From Stereocaulon alpinum (taxonomy: Eukaryota; Ascomycota; Lecanoromycetes; Lecanorales; Stereocaulaceae): a stretch of 64,000 bases of DNA. Location of the stretch: positions 62,001 to 126,000 of the forward strand of contig JAEUBA010000015.1 in assembly GCA_018257865.1 (NCBI GenBank). The letters run 5' to 3'. The position numbers and the translations under genes were made by a program. Positions 1 to 12,172 of the stretch are shown one piece after another. The notes below the pieces were generated by a model, which was not told where the DNA came from, made no database searches, and saw only the letters and a list, made by a program, of their open reading frames with translations. Every line of letters starts with the position of its first letter. Position 1 is the stretch's first letter.

Positions 1-249
1 AACCCTCTGCGGGGCTGCTGATGTAAATGGCCGTTGTGCCTCTGTTGGAGGCGCTACATCGGTGTAAGCTGGCCTCCGCAACGTCCTCCACGGAGCAGCT
101 AAAGTGGACTTCATAGTGGGCCACAAATCGGCGGTGATAGAAGCCACGTTCTGAGCCAGAAGTTCAGTTAGATACTTTTTTGCCTGGGGGAATGGTGGCG
201 TGTACGCACCGCTGCATGAGCCTGGAACGCCATGCTGGCGATAGGAATC
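1..249 (-). CDS. Partial exon of an unrecognised gene, running off the left edge
   Basis: On the minus strand, 83 codons are open without a stop from position 249 to the window edge, while the other two minus frames are closed. Just upstream in the transcript sense is a plausible intron acceptor (pyrimidine-rich stretch, then TTTCAAG) ending at 250, and an in-frame stop lies a few codons further up, so this piece would have to be an internal or last exon. The peptide has residues such as SCSGAYTPPFP and a basic WRTLRRP stretch. I do not recognise the family. No start codon or first exon could be fixed between 250 and about 960, so the gene model is incomplete. It could also be a chance open frame. 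Confidence 0.38.
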
Positions 250-1287
250 CTTGAAACACAGAAAGGAGAGTCAGAAATTCAATGTGTATAATATCGCATA
301 GTAAAGAATGGAAAATGCATCATGCTTGGATTGTGATACTCGGGCGCTGTTTGTAGACGGTGACGGTCGAGAAACTTCCGCCTTCTCTGCCAAGGAACGT
401 CCATTTTTGGTTAGCGTGAATATCGTATTTGAGCCGCGATTTCGTCAAGTGCAGTGCTCGCCTTCGCGTTCAAATACATTCACTCATCTACCTGCCATCG
501 AGAATTCTATCATCTGGAATCGGTATTCAATGTAACAGCCACAAAATCCTCTTTGGCGTAGTTATCAATTACCGAATATGACTCTCTAAGCCAGCATCAT
601 AGCATTATCTCGTAAGACTTTATGACCTCACCTATATCTCTCGACCAGTAGGTAATATTTCGAGTTTGCCAATTCGTTAACGCAAGTTCAGCTTGTTCTG
701 AGCCCCGTCAAACCGGCGACCTGTTGTATGCTGTTATTGATGATAGGCGTGGGGCATGAGCTGTTTTCGGAACCGTGGAGCTGAATATATTGCTCGCAAA
801 GGCAAAGTTGACTTCTGAATCTATCAAGTCCCCGGCCCGAAGCAAGATAGTTCTACCATCTGTGCAATAGGCATATTCTCACCATGTAGGGAACTGCAAG
901 CTAAGTGTTGCCACTCGTATAATAACAATGTCAAGAATCCAGAAGCCAACACGTACCTCAATCGATTGGGTCATGTAGTGCCTAACGTGTTAAAGACGGC
1001 CGCAAGTGTTGTCCGGCCACAGTCGGGTTTTCCCGCTGTAATACGAGTGTTTTTGGCCTATGACCCAACTGTGTTCCGAAGACTTTCTGAATATCTAAAT
1101 CACACTGCAACCCTTTTCTTCTTCTCTTTCCAATCTGCATTCAAGTCAACAAGCTCAACACCGTGAGGCATTGAACTAGCCAAGAATCAAGTCACACAAT
1201 CTCCACCCCATACTAATCACACAAGCGACTCCCAGAGGTCCGCTGAGCTTCTACAAACGATAAGAGTCTTACAATCGACAGCCCAGG
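250..1287. other. Intergenic region, no supported gene
   Basis: Short open frames exist on both strands, but none shows a family motif or a good splice context. The minus strand here would have to hold the upstream exons of the partial gene at the left edge; I could not place them. The last few hundred bases are the promoter side of the gene starting at 1288. Confidence 0.5.
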
Positions 1288-2094
1288 ATGCCACGAGAGG
1301 AGAAATTAGTACGGGCGCCAGCGAAGCCTTTCCCTCTCCTTAGCCTTCCACCAGAGCTCCGCAATCGGGTATGGAGATACATTCTTATCAAGGAAACCAC
1401 TATCCATGTGTCCAGACACCAATGCCGGAAAAGCGCTGGGAAGCCCCAACCAACAATCCCCCGGTCTGGGAAGCGACTGGAATTCCACCACCAACGCCAA
1501 AACCTTACTGAAGAGCTCCCATCAACGACCCTTCGGTCTGGGAAGCTGCTGCGATACCATCACCAACACCAGAACCTTGCTGAAGAGCTCCCACCGACAA
1601 CTCTTCGGTCTGGGAAGCGGCTCGAACTTGGGAAGTGGCCAAATTCCGGAAACGCTAGACGGTGTAAGAAGCCACGAACAATGTCAAGATTTGCGCTAGC
1701 TTTCACTTGTCAACAGATCTATCTCGAAGCGACGCCTATCTACTATGCAGAGAACACGTTCAGTTTCAACTCTTTGGGATACGGAAGCATACCCGGTAGG
1801 AATGCACTCATGGCATTCGTAGACGCCATTGGCACTGTCAATGCCAGCAGTGTCGGTTCCTTAAGATGGCAACGACCTGATTATGTTTCATTCATGATAA
1901 TATTTGCCGCTTTTCCAGGTCTTAGGAGACTACAGATCAAGGGGCCAGCTACCATATGGAGCTGCGGGGTAGGTCTGGATTGGCGCTCGGCAACAACGTT
2001 GGGTCAGGAGCTTGAGGCCTTTTGTCAATGCAGACCGGATGTTCTTGTGACAGTGTTTGAGGATGATCATGATGAGCCTACGAAGTTGACATGA
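1288..2094 (+). CDS. 2EXR/F-box-like domain protein with an internal 24-residue repeat
   Basis: A single-exon frame of 268 residues. Residues about 15-35 contain the typical F-box-like core of fungal 2EXR proteins (SLPPELRNRVWRYIL), followed after the repeat by FALAFTCQQIYLEATPIYYAENTF, split here as the usual 'resident tradition' segment of these proteins: a conserved Leu/Cys-rich helix and a YxxNTFxF motif. Between them lies an insertion made of about two and a third copies of a 24-residue unit (TTLRSGK...HHQHQNLAEEL), encoded by a 72-bp tandem repeat. Such proteins are common and fast-evolving in Dothideomycetes. F-box proteins proper recruit substrates to SCF ubiquitin ligases, but for this family that role is only an inference. 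The C-terminal part resembles the beta-rich tail of related proteins. Confidence 0.75.
   Translation: MPREEKLVRAPAKPFPLLSLPPELRNRVWRYILIKETTIHVSRHQCRKSAGKPQPTIPRSGKRLEFHHQRQNLTEELPSTTLRSGKLLRYHHQHQNLAEELPPTTLRSGKRLELGKWPNSGNARRCKKPRTMSRFALAFTCQQIYLEATPIYYAENTFSFNSLGYGSIPGRNALMAFVDAIGTVNASSVGSLRWQRPDYVSFMIIFAAFPGLRRLQIKGPATIWSCGVGLDWRSATTLGQELEAFCQCRPDVLVTVFEDDHDEPTKLT
1447..1629 (+). repeat. 72-bp in-frame tandem repeat inside the 2EXR-like gene
   Basis: Unit 1 is 1447-1518, unit 2 is 1519-1590, and a third partial unit runs to about 1629. The shared core is a TCGGTCTGGGAAGC stretch and a CTGAAGAGCTCCC end. The period is a multiple of three, so copy-number changes keep the reading frame. Confidence 0.85.
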
Positions 2095-4748
2095 GGAAGA
2101 CTCGGCAGTGTGCTTGCTTTTGAGAAATACATAGGGTAATATTTGGTTGGGAAGGTCTTGCACGGGACCGAATGAATTAAGAAGGGGCTCTTTGCAAATC
2201 ATGCGTATGGTGATAGATGCTTGGTTGGCCAGATTTATGGGTGATCATGCTTACTGCGAATGGTAAGGCGCTGGAATATGAAATTCTATAGTATTGGGAA
2301 GTGTCGAGCGTACCAAAGCTAGAGTGAGATCCCACGTCCATTCATTATGCACGACTCGCAGTAATAATGTTCTTAGTCGTGCCTGGCTTGAAGTTACCTG
2401 CCCTGTATCCCCAAGGATTGAGTCTGATGCTCGCAACGTGGACTTAGCAAAGACGAGACCACTCCAAGAGCACTCGACAGCTACACCGCTGAAACCTTCT
2501 CTTGTCAACGTACATGGCTTCAAGTGTTCCGCCACCGGACTATCAGCCAACGGTGTCTTGTGTTGATTCCGAGCATTTTGCTTACACCACGACATCCCCT
2601 CCCTACCCACACATCACTCCCTTTTCTTACGCTGACGGCAATGGGATGTGTGATTGAGTCAAAGCCTGATTGCACGTTGCCAATATCCAAACAACATATA
2701 CCAGAGACCAAAGTTAGAAACCCTAGTACAGCACCGACAACCAAAACTACAAGAATCCTAAGCTGACGATTTCCTAGCACCCAGCCATCATGCCGAAGAA
2801 GCATATACCAACGCCAGCATCTATCACACTATTTCCTCTCCTTCAGTCTCCAGCGTCACCAGAACTCCCTATCCGGATCCGAGAGCTCGTCGTCGTCAAA
2901 GACAACCACATCGAACTTAGAAACTACCAACATCACCCACCAACCCGCCTCCACTCCGCAAAGCACCTAAAACCAGAAAACGACAAACTCCAACTCGCTT
3001 CAAGAACCTCCCTAGCATCCACCAGCCGCCGAACATAACACGAAATAACTCCAATCTCCTACTCGCAGAACACCACCTTCGCACAAACACAGCATCAGTA
3101 ACCTCCTTTCCAAAACCTCAAAGAATTCTTGGAAGCAATCGGATCCGGCAATATAGGCTATATACGGTACATTGAGCCCTATACGCCCTGTCCACTTTCA
3201 ACACACCCCTACCCTACCCAACCCTTCCACAAGTGGCCCTCTTCAGATTCCCTTTCCAAGGCCTTGTCAGCATTAATAAACAGCGAAGTAGATATTGCGT
3301 TGTGTTATTTTACACAGAAATCATCCTGGTGGAAGGCAGAGTTTCGAAACAGATAGGTAGTGCGGTGAGGTGGGAACAGGGAGTTGAAGCCTAAGGTAGG
3401 TAGCTAAGTCATTCAAGTCTCGAGCATTCGCGCTGTCCAGCTGTCGAGCTGGTAAGCGATCCAGATGCTCCAGCAGACCATGAATCCTGGCCCCCACTTC
3501 CATTCCTCAGTCTCTGCTCTTGGCGAGACCAGTGTTGGGTAATGGGAGAAAGTCAATCTCAGATCATAAATCCTCGTGCATTCAACTCCACGGGAAGCCG
3601 TGGCCGTTATACATCGGTATCAATAATCTGCGAAAAAGCCATAGCATACCTTATCACGTCTCGCATGAACACAAACCGTGCCCTCTGAAGCAGACTCCTT
3701 CTCTTTATCTTAGATGTACCCTCGTTATCCCGATGCATTCCAATGACAGTAGACACGCGCGCAAAACGACTGTGCAGAAGCGGAAAACATGCTAAAACAC
3801 GTGTCTTTTGCCACGTACTCAATTCCAAATCCCAAAACTTTTGGAGTGACATGGGACCATTGCATCGAATAGATGAAATAAAGTAAAATCTAATCATAGA
3901 GTTCCATGAGTCCAACCGCAAACTTCTGTCACGATAAACCTCCCGCATCTCTACTAGGATAGCCGTTGGGTCAAAAAATAGACGAAACGAGCCGCGATAA
4001 AAGTACGTAAGATCTTCATCATCCAGAATTCAATATACAAGGTGAAGCGTAGATCTCATTGGCACTGCTAGATACAGTTGTTATAGATACTAGAACCGCT
4101 ATATTCAATCCAGCCAAGGTTTCCCACAAGGCATGCATAACCGAATATACCACCCAATTTTCTGTATTTGCCCAAGCCTCCCTCCCACCCGGCTCACGTG
4201 TTTACTCTGAGCCCCCTGCTTTTTCTGGGTATATACAAAAGTCCATGACCCGTGTGCTTTTTTTTTTGGTAACCCACCAACGCCCAATGCTATAACCGCA
4301 ATCCGCACTAAAATCAAGAATGTGGAGACACAAAACCGCTATGACCCCTCGGGGAAAAATCGAAGAAGCAAAGCTTAAAAACGCATTGCTGGCTTGCTTG
4401 CAGGAAGACAATATGTGACGTAGCGCCAGCCACCCAACCCCACGCTGTATTGACTGACCCTCAGGTCGGAACAGAAAACGTAGATGAAGACTTGATGTGA
4501 ATATCTTGAACTTTTCGAAAGCAAAGATAGAAAGGAGTCGTGGTGGTTGTCGTATCGTTAAAGTCGTTGTAATGGAGATGGATATTGATTGGGAATCATG
4601 GCGCCGATTGCTGATGATATGTGGAGAGTTCGCGAATACATAGATTTCATAAGCGGTCCATAGACGTATAGATGGTGGTAACATTGGTGTGATCGAAGTC
4701 AATGATCTGGCATTGTGGTCTAGCTTTATCGCAGTTGTTCGAAAGTCC
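2095..4748. other. Intergenic region, no supported gene
   Basis: The region holds only short open frames (under about 170 codons) without motifs or splice logic. The segment near the right end is the 3' side of the zinc-finger gene. A T-run lies at about 4259-4268. I see nothing else structured. Confidence 0.5.
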
Positions 4749-6472
4749 TCATTGCCCCCATCGTTCTATCCTTTCGTTTGGCAGCAGCTGGTACGGCCAA
4801 AGATGGGCAGGCTTGAATTGTTCAAGCCAATCTGGGCTAGATTGAGTGATTTGATTTACTTCACTGCCAGGTAAGGAGTAATGACCGCCGATAGGGAAGT
4901 TACCCACAGGGACCTCGGGCGGATAATAGGGTGCCTCTTCAGGAAAAGCAGTTGTGTACTGCGAGATAGCTTGCTGCGGTGCGGGAGTAGGAGGGACACT
5001 GCCCATGTAATGAATGGCGGCTTGAGGAGGTGCTTCAGCATACGAGTGGTGCTGCGAAGAATCGCGAGACATCGAGATATATTGGTCTTGTTGGGAGATA
5101 TGATGTGGGGTACCGTCGTATTGCTGTTGTTGTTGGACTGGCGTCGATGCCATGTCACGATATTGATGCGGCTGGGGCTGGTCGAGGTGTATCTCATGGA
5201 CCGCCAGGTCATTCATCGGCTGCTGAATGTTTCTTATCATACCATCGTGGGAGTATTGCATCTGTTCGTGGGAGGGTAGGCTAGTAGACTGCTGCTGGTA
5301 AGGTTGCGATGTGTATATAGGATGACCTTGCGTGCTTGCGGAGCTTGGAGACGAGGTTCCAAGGCTTGTTGGGCTGTCGTGTGATGGGCTCCAGAGGCCA
5401 AAACTATTGTCATGGCTCCTGAACTGATACTGCTGGGTCATTGCACTAGTGGTAATGCTGTGTGGGAGGGTAGGGTGCATTGGGACGCTATCAGGTCCAG
5501 CGGATCGCATAGAACCATCGGAATATGGATCTGTCAGTGACCTTATAGGGGTGGCAGAGGAGGGACGCTCAAGTTTGATCTCATGGACAGAGGCTTCAGA
5601 GCGCGTGATGGTCGACCTTTGCAGTTGAACTGGATTTGGGCGTTGCGCCGTCTGACCAGGCAAGGGCCAAAGGTTGGCGTGATATCCGCTTAAAGGTCGA
5701 GACAATCGCGGGTCCTTGAGGTCAATTGAGTCCTGATATGGACTATCGGCCTCTTCCTTGATGTCATCGGCATCGTCCTCCAAAGCGTCATCGTCTGACG
5801 GTTCGACATCGGAGTATTCAGCGTCTTGGTCGTCTTGAATGGGTTGTGCAGGATGCTCCTTTCGGATGTGCTTGGTCATAGTGGTTTTGCGACAGAAACT
5901 AGGTCGACAGTCAACGAAATGCATCGTGGAGACATGATGGCTGCAGATGCTCACGCTCTCTTACAACGCTGATTCCTGCAGATGTAGGGTTTGTCATTGG
6001 TGTGAATCCGACGATGTCTAGCCAGACTCGAAGACTGTAAACATTGTAAGCATAACTCAGCTAGGCCGCAATGCAAATAGGTATATCGTACATCGGAGAA
6101 GCATTTGCCGCAACCGTCGAAGGGACATTTGTGTGGCTTGTCACCGGTGTGGGTCCGACGGTGAACGGTCAAAGCCGAGCGCTGAATGAAGGTCTTGTTG
6201 CAAGGCTTGTAGTCACAAGCGTAGGGGCGCTCATTTGTGTGTATCCTATAGTGCCGTTGTAGGTCGGATTTGCGATTGAAGCTCTGTGAATAAAAGGTTG
6301 TGGATCAGCTCTGATGTTGGTGTATAGCCTCATGGCCGGATGCGGCGTGTAGGGAAGAGTCGCTTACCTTGGAGCAACCTTTATGCCATTCGCATTGAAA
6401 AGGACGAGCAGCCATATCAGCAGCAGAGGCACTGCTTTTAGCAGCGCTCTGCTTGTTTGCTCTGTCCGACAT
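4749..6472 (-). CDS. C2H2 transcription factor with four tandem zinc fingers
   Basis: Four exons on the minus strand: 6472-6368, 6283-6092, 6034-5955 and 5898-4749, giving 508 residues. Introns are 84, 57 and 56 nt, with donors GTAAGC, GTACGA and GTGAGC and acceptors TTCACAG, TTTACAG and CCTAG; all phases agree. The fingers are complete only after splicing and fall at residues 27-50, 58-80, 88-110 and 118-141, each of the C-x4-C-x12-H-x3/4-H type with TNERPY/TGDKPH-style linkers. After the fingers come an acidic stretch (DDDALEDDADDIKEE) and a long Ser/Gln/Pro-rich tail, typical of fungal activators. The start at 6472 (MSDRAN) gives a short N-terminus before finger 1. The fourth finger has Met in place of the usual Leu. 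DNA target and partners cannot be read from sequence. Reading the large last exon alone would give a false gene beginning at a GTG. Confidence 0.9.
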
Positions 6473-9400
6473 GAGAATAGATACAAAGGGATAGCGACGT
6501 CAGGGCCTGAATGCCTGTTGTGGTCGACGGAGATATGCTGCGCTAAGCCACGCCGAGATCGCGGGGACGGCACAGCAGGTACTCTGGGTCAGTGAGAGGT
6601 TGTATGGAGTTGGTATGTCAGGGTAAAGGGAGATATGCGTTGCTCTGGACCTTGGGAGGGTGACCGGGAAGGCGAGGGTGAAGATGTGCCAATCGATTCG
6701 TGACGTGTAAGACACAAAAGATGATGGAGTCAGGAGTATTAGTAGGGGAATCGGTAGGGTCTTTGGCGATGGTGGCTCCCCAGAGTTTGTGGAAGCACTT
6801 TGGGGTTCTAGCCACAAGCCTACAGTAGCTGGAGTGAGGTTAGCTCGTGTGCTTGTTCAGGAGCAGCAGTAGCTTGCGGCAGGAACCTTGTACATTATGC
6901 CGGTCAGTAAGCGCACGCGACAGGAGGGGAGCGAACATACCTCCTGAAGAACGCGATACATTTCCTGCAAGTAGAGTCTAACTTAATAGTAGTGCCGTTG
7001 CTAGTTGGCGTTGGTTGATTTCAAGGGTGCCAAGCTTGTAAGTCTGACAGGCGGAGAGCGCAAGTGAGGAATTCTGACCACCTGTCGACGGCTGTCCGGG
7101 TTGTTTTCCCCGCAAAATGCTTGCCGTGGGAACTGGGGTAGTTCTAGCGAGTTTGGCTAATGCAAATGACGGTGATGGTTTCTGCTGCTGATGTGGAAAG
7201 GAATGGTGTAGGATGGATCTTAATGCCGCACGCCAATCGTACAATCGTGAAGCCGCCTCATACACTATCTCCAACTATTCGCGGGCAATCTCATTGATCC
7301 AGTCACCAGCTTGAGAGTGTTTTTGATGTTCTTGGGTGCGCCTTGGTTGCGCCTTGGTTGCGACTCGAGCTTTTGATCAGCTTGTCGATGCCTGCGCACT
7401 TTGCACTTTCCGAACTTCCTTCGGTGACGTATCGCTGCTCCGGTCCAAATGCTGTTGACCGTCCAAGTAATGCTTCGCAAGGCAAGTCGCCGCTCAGGGA
7501 TGTGACAACAGGTTCCGTGTCCGAATCGTAAGCCGTCGATGGATAGTGAAAACCCAGTCTCCAGGGGCTTCGAGAACACAGTACACAGGGTAAGATACGT
7601 GCATTCATGCAAGGTTGGATGCAATATTTGCACTCTTGAAATTTCATATCCAGAAGGCTCAGTTATTATATTCAACTTCTATTGCATTATGATTATCTAT
7701 GTGTAATACTGACAACTGCAGATTGCAGCTACCCCGGACTATCGAGGCTCAAGCTACGAGGTCGACTTGCATCCAATCGCCTCTTCAATTTTGATCTGCA
7801 CTTGATGACTACTGGAGGCTCTTTCATGCGCGGTGTCATGGTGAGACTGAACATCCTTCCTCTTCCGCCACGCACCTTTGATATCGGAGGGGCCTACGAC
7901 AAGTTTGCGAACGGTGGCCATCGACCCATCTTCGTTATTTGCCTCATCTCTCTTGCGCAATCGACAGTCTGGGGCTGCCAGGGCTACACTGTCATGGTGC
8001 AAGATTGAGAGGGTCGGCATGTGGCTATACAACCGTTGCGCGCATGGCATAACGTCTTTCAAATCGGACCATTTGCAGTGGGGCCGCTTGAGTGCGGTAA
8101 GTTTGCCGTGACAGAACACAGAGGACGTAATGGCGTCCGTCGAAATTCCCATCCAGCGGATTGGAGTCACGGAAATAATTCGACGTTTGATTCGTTTTGA
8201 TGTTGGACGCGAACTCCACTGCTGGAAACCTTCGTTGCGGCAGTATGTTAACAGTTTCATTGGTTCAGTCTTGTAGACGTCAGACCTAGGCCTTAAGATC
8301 TTACCTACGTTCAAAAAGGTAAGCGGAATCGCCAGATCTCTAGACTCCTACAGCCTTTTGGCGCCTTAACAACATCTCCTGACCAAACTCGGCTGCACTT
8401 TATTGCGCGGTGACCATTCTGAAACATCTTGGCCTTGCTTTTTTTGGCATGACACATTCGCCGCATGATAGTTGAGGACCTTGGCGGTAGGCGCAAGGAG
8501 CCTCTTGCGGAATCCTTCGTCTTGCAACGAAGGAATAGTACAACACTCGACTGATTTAGTACAAATGATGACCCGTTAGTCAATATCACCGCCACCAATG
8601 ACTTGATAGTCATCCGGCACCTTCCTGAATTCCGCATCAGTCTTAGCGCAGATTGAAGTGCGTCCGCATCTGGCGGGCGTGAAATATGAGATCGGTGGTA
8701 GTGTACGCATGGTATGGATGCCTTGGACGCCCTGCCGTCCCCACTGTGTTCAAAGTGGTAAGCACGACACCCGTCAGCGTGGTTCAGATTTGGCGAGGAG
8801 GATCATGATGTATGTGGTGGGGATCGGCCCCTTTCCGGTAACAAAATTATTCCTGTTCCTCGAAAGCAGGATGAGGATCGAGGGCAAGGCCATGGCCGTG
8901 CACGCAAGTGCCGGTCAAGCTAGTGAAATAATTGGTCAGGGCGCAACGGTTTTCACGTCTCGATTGTGGGCCAAAGATGGCAAGAGTGGCCCACATCAGC
9001 ATGTCCAGCCTGGTGTGTGGAGTGTGCACTGTGGAGTGCATGATGGAGTATGACAGGGGTAGTAAGCTTTCTAGATTTACTAGGCTTAGTTTGGGGTGGG
9101 CGATCGTGGATGCAGCCATTCGTGGATACGATGGCCCGACGATTAGGTGGCAGCCAAGTCCAGTCCAGCAGCCTCGATTTCTAGATCGGTGTGATCAGGT
9201 TACATTTGGCGTCGTGGCGGAAAATTGCATCATTGGCTCGGCTATCAAGCGCGACGTTAGTCTTCTCAATTAGTGAAATATCTGCGGATAAGCTAACTGC
9301 CTTTCAAGAGTGCCAATAACAACTTTCAGAGGTGCAGCCAATTTCAGCCAGCACACCATCAAACACGCCCATTCGTCGCTGCTCCCTTGCTTCCATGGCC

Positions 9401-10909
9401 AGTGCTGTGCAGGTAACACAATCGGATCGAGATCAAACCAGATAGGCACACGCTACCCCACAATTCGGTACTTGAGACCCTCGTACCTGCAGGGAGCCCT
9501 GTCGTCCTGTCACCCGCACGGCACTTGCTGCATCATCCCAAGATTATAGTCAGATACGATGATGCAAAGCTGCGCTCCCAATGTTCGTGCTTGTTTATCG
9601 GGTCCAGAGCCGGCTAGCGATCCAGCAGTGGGACGCAATCTTGCATCAATTAGCAAAACCCTAGGTTGCACAAGGCCAAGGCATGCGAAAGTGGGCACAT
9701 TTCTAACTTTACAGCAATCAGCTGAGCGCCAACGCCATCCATGCAGCCTTGCGAGTGAAGCTGTTAGTAGGGACGACTTTCAGCCCGCCCTATGTCTCTC
9801 GACCCTTCACTGAAGGGCGGGTTGGGCCGCTTCGGCAGGTATTCAAACGAACAAATGATATTTGCCCCAAAAATCGGGAGCGGAGCCTCATTCTTTGATA
9901 AAGGCTCGCATGAAACGGTTTGATCTAGAATCGAGATATAAGCCGATCATTTTTCAGCCCATCATGCAACAAATGCCGTATTCTCCTATACCCACCAGGG
10001 CGCCTGACGCCTTCAAACGTGAGGGCTCATCGGTCCGGTCGCCTCGATGCGAAAGCTCCAAACAACTTGAAGACAGAATAATTGGATGTTTACTTGAGAG
10101 CACAGGCCGTTTCAGGTCCCGGACCCGCACACGCAGACGCGACGGATACAACGGAACATATGCACAATGCAGAGCTTGAGCCAAGTATCGCAGGATGAAG
10201 CAACTCAGAAAATCCGACAGAGTCTGGCCAGCCATAAGACTTACGTTGTCGAGCTTCCCTACGCGCTGCTACCCAACCTCTGAGATCTGGCGTTGTCCAG
10301 CAGATCATGCACCGGTTGCATTAACCTGATGCTGACGCTCAAGCCTGTGATATGTTGGGAAACAAGTGCAGCGATCAATACGAGGCATGGCTGACAGATC
10401 ACCAAAGACAAAATCTCGTAGATAGCATGGCTGGCACACAGCGAAATACCTAATTTTTAGGAAGTTGGCTGTCAAACTGAAGTGCGGACCGTTACGTTTG
10501 AGATATCGAAGCATACCGCCAAAAGGAGCGCTTCTAACAACGAAATCTTAGCCGCACGAGAAACGGGCTCGTGGTTGCCGTGTAAATTCGGAGACAGCTC
10601 CGCGGAACTCATGGAAAATCCGAGAATAGCAAGCTGAAAAGCTCTAGCTGAACAACTGCCGAACCATCGAGATCGTAGAAATGGATAGCGGGATGTCGTA
10701 GAGTAGAGGGAATAATTCAAATTCAACTGCGGGCAGGGGTAACCAACCGCTAACACGAGTTGTGGCTAAACTTCGGACTATAGGTAAAACTTCGGCCGGA
10801 AATTTGGGCGTCGAGTCACTTTTGGCAATAATTGCTCCAAGAAATCGTGAGGTAGATGTGTGGCAAGCCCACAAGGTAGGTACACTTGTCCGAGTGAGAC
10901 CCGGCAAGC
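6473..10909. other. Gene-free 4.4 kb stretch
   Basis: I find no gene I can support. The longest open frame is 186 codons on the minus strand (8314-7754); it has no recognisable motif, an unremarkable composition and no splice-linked neighbours. Other frames are shorter and overlap each other on both strands. The left part should hold the promoter and 5' leader of the zinc-finger gene; the last part the promoter of NCS6. Decayed or non-coding sequence is the simplest reading. Confidence 0.5.
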
Positions 10910-12172
10910 ATGGCGCCTACACCTTGTGAGCTTTGCAAAACCACACGAGCCCTTATTGTCCGTCCGAAAAACCACCAGAAACTCTGCAAGAGCTGCTTCA
11001 TTAACACATTTGAAACAGAAATCCACAACACCATCACGACTAATTCCCTCTTCTTCCCGGGCGAGCGAGTAGCCATCGGTGCTTCCGGTGGTAAAGACTC
11101 AACAGTCCTTGCATCTGTCCTCAAAACCCTGAACGAACGCTACCGTTACGGCCTGAACCTCATACTGTTATCCATTGACGAAGGCATCAAGGGCTACCGT
11201 GATGACAGCCTGGAAACCGTCAAGAGAAACGCCATCCAATATGATATGCCGCTGGAAATAGTTGGGTACGATGAACTCTATGGATGGACAATGGATCAAG
11301 TGGTTGAGCAGATCGGCAAGAAAGGCAATTGCACATACTGTGGCGTATTTCGCCGTCAGGCTCTGGACCGTGGAGCTGCTCGCCTCGGTATCAAGCATGT
11401 AGTTACAGGTCATAATGCTGATGACACGGCGGAGACGATCATGATGAATCTGCTGAGGGGCGATTTGCCACGACTGGCTCGGGCTACGAGTATTGTGACC
11501 GCCAGTGCGGCAAGTGATATCAAGAGAAGCAAACCGTTGAAATATGCATATGAAAAGGAGATAGTTTACTATGCACTGCATAAAGGACTAGACTACTTCA
11601 CTACAGAGTGCATCTACAGTCCAGAGGCTTTCAGAGGCAGCGCCAGGACTCTGATCAAGAATCTGGAGAAGGTCAGACCAAGTGCTATATTGGACGTCGT
11701 AAAAAGTGGCGAGGATATGGCAAGACTAGTACCAGACGAGGTGAGTGCAGCTGGTCAAGGTGGCAAAGACATCCTTGTCGTTGAAGGAGAGGCAGACGGA
11801 GCTGGCGGTTGTGGCAGCGCCAATGGTCGAAGTAGTGGAGGCGAGATGGCCGACACGGAGAGGCAACTGCTCGAAGGCGAGAAGGCCAAAGGGAATGAGA
11901 GGGAAATCACACACAATGGCCAAAAGCACGACCGAAATTGCAAGAATTCGAACCGAACGCCGAGAAAGCTGCCCAAGCAGCATATGGGCAAGTGCGCTCG
12001 ATGTGGTTACCTGTCGAGCCAGGAAATTTGCAAAGCTTGCATGTTACTAGAAGGTCTCAACAAGAACAGGCCAAGGACTCAAATCCAAGTCAGCATTGAT
12101 GAAGAAGACAATAGTCCAACACTAACTCGACGGATGGAGGGTCTGAAGGTCATCCCGGGCGAGCAAATGTGA
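10910..12172 (+). CDS. NCS6: Cytoplasmic tRNA 2-thiolation protein 1 (Ncs6/Ctu1)
   Basis: An intronless frame of 420 residues. It has all the marks of the TtcA/Ctu1 family: N-terminal zinc-binding pairs CELC (6-9) and CKSC (26-29), the ATP-pyrophosphatase PP-loop SGGKDST (59-65), a CTYCG motif in mid-protein, [10 protein letters not shown], the [10 protein letters not shown] segment, and a C-terminal zinc ribbon ([17 protein letters not shown]). In yeast and fission yeast the Ncs6-Ncs2 complex adds sulfur, delivered through Urm1, to the wobble uridine of Lys, Glu and Gln tRNAs in the cytosol. Unusual here is a charged, Gly/Ser-rich insertion of roughly 80 residues (about 275-355) between the catalytic core and the C-terminal ribbon; fungal homologues vary in this linker. 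The start at 10910 places the CxxC pair at the normal distance from the N-terminus. Confidence 0.95.
   Translation: MAPTPCELCKTTRALIVRPKNHQKLCKSCFINTFETEIHNTITTNSLFFPGERVAIGASGGKDSTVLASVLKTLNERYRYGLNLILLSIDEGIKGYRDDSLETVKRNAIQYDMPLEIVGYDELYGWTMDQVVEQIGKKGNCTYCGVFRRQALDRGAARLGIKHVVTGHNADDTAETIMMNLLRGDLPRLARATSIVTASAASDIKRSKPLKYAYEKEIVYYALHKGLDYFTTECIYSPEAFRGSARTLIKNLEKVRPSAILDVVKSGEDMARLVPDEVSAAGQGGKDILVVEGEADGAGGCGSANGRSSGGEMADTERQLLEGEKAKGNEREITHNGQKHDRNCKNSNRTPRKLPKQHMGKCARCGYLSSQEICKACMLLEGLNKNRPRTQIQVSIDEEDNSPTLTRRMEGLKVIPGEQM

Noticed and set aside
5952..5954. Separate gene starting at a GTG codon (frame 5954-4749)
   Set aside because: It is the last exon of the zinc-finger gene with part of its intron; the splice phase and the completed fourth finger show this.
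7754..8314. 186-codon minus-strand frame
   Set aside because: No motif, no splice partners and ordinary composition; overlapped by other frames. Not enough to call a gene.
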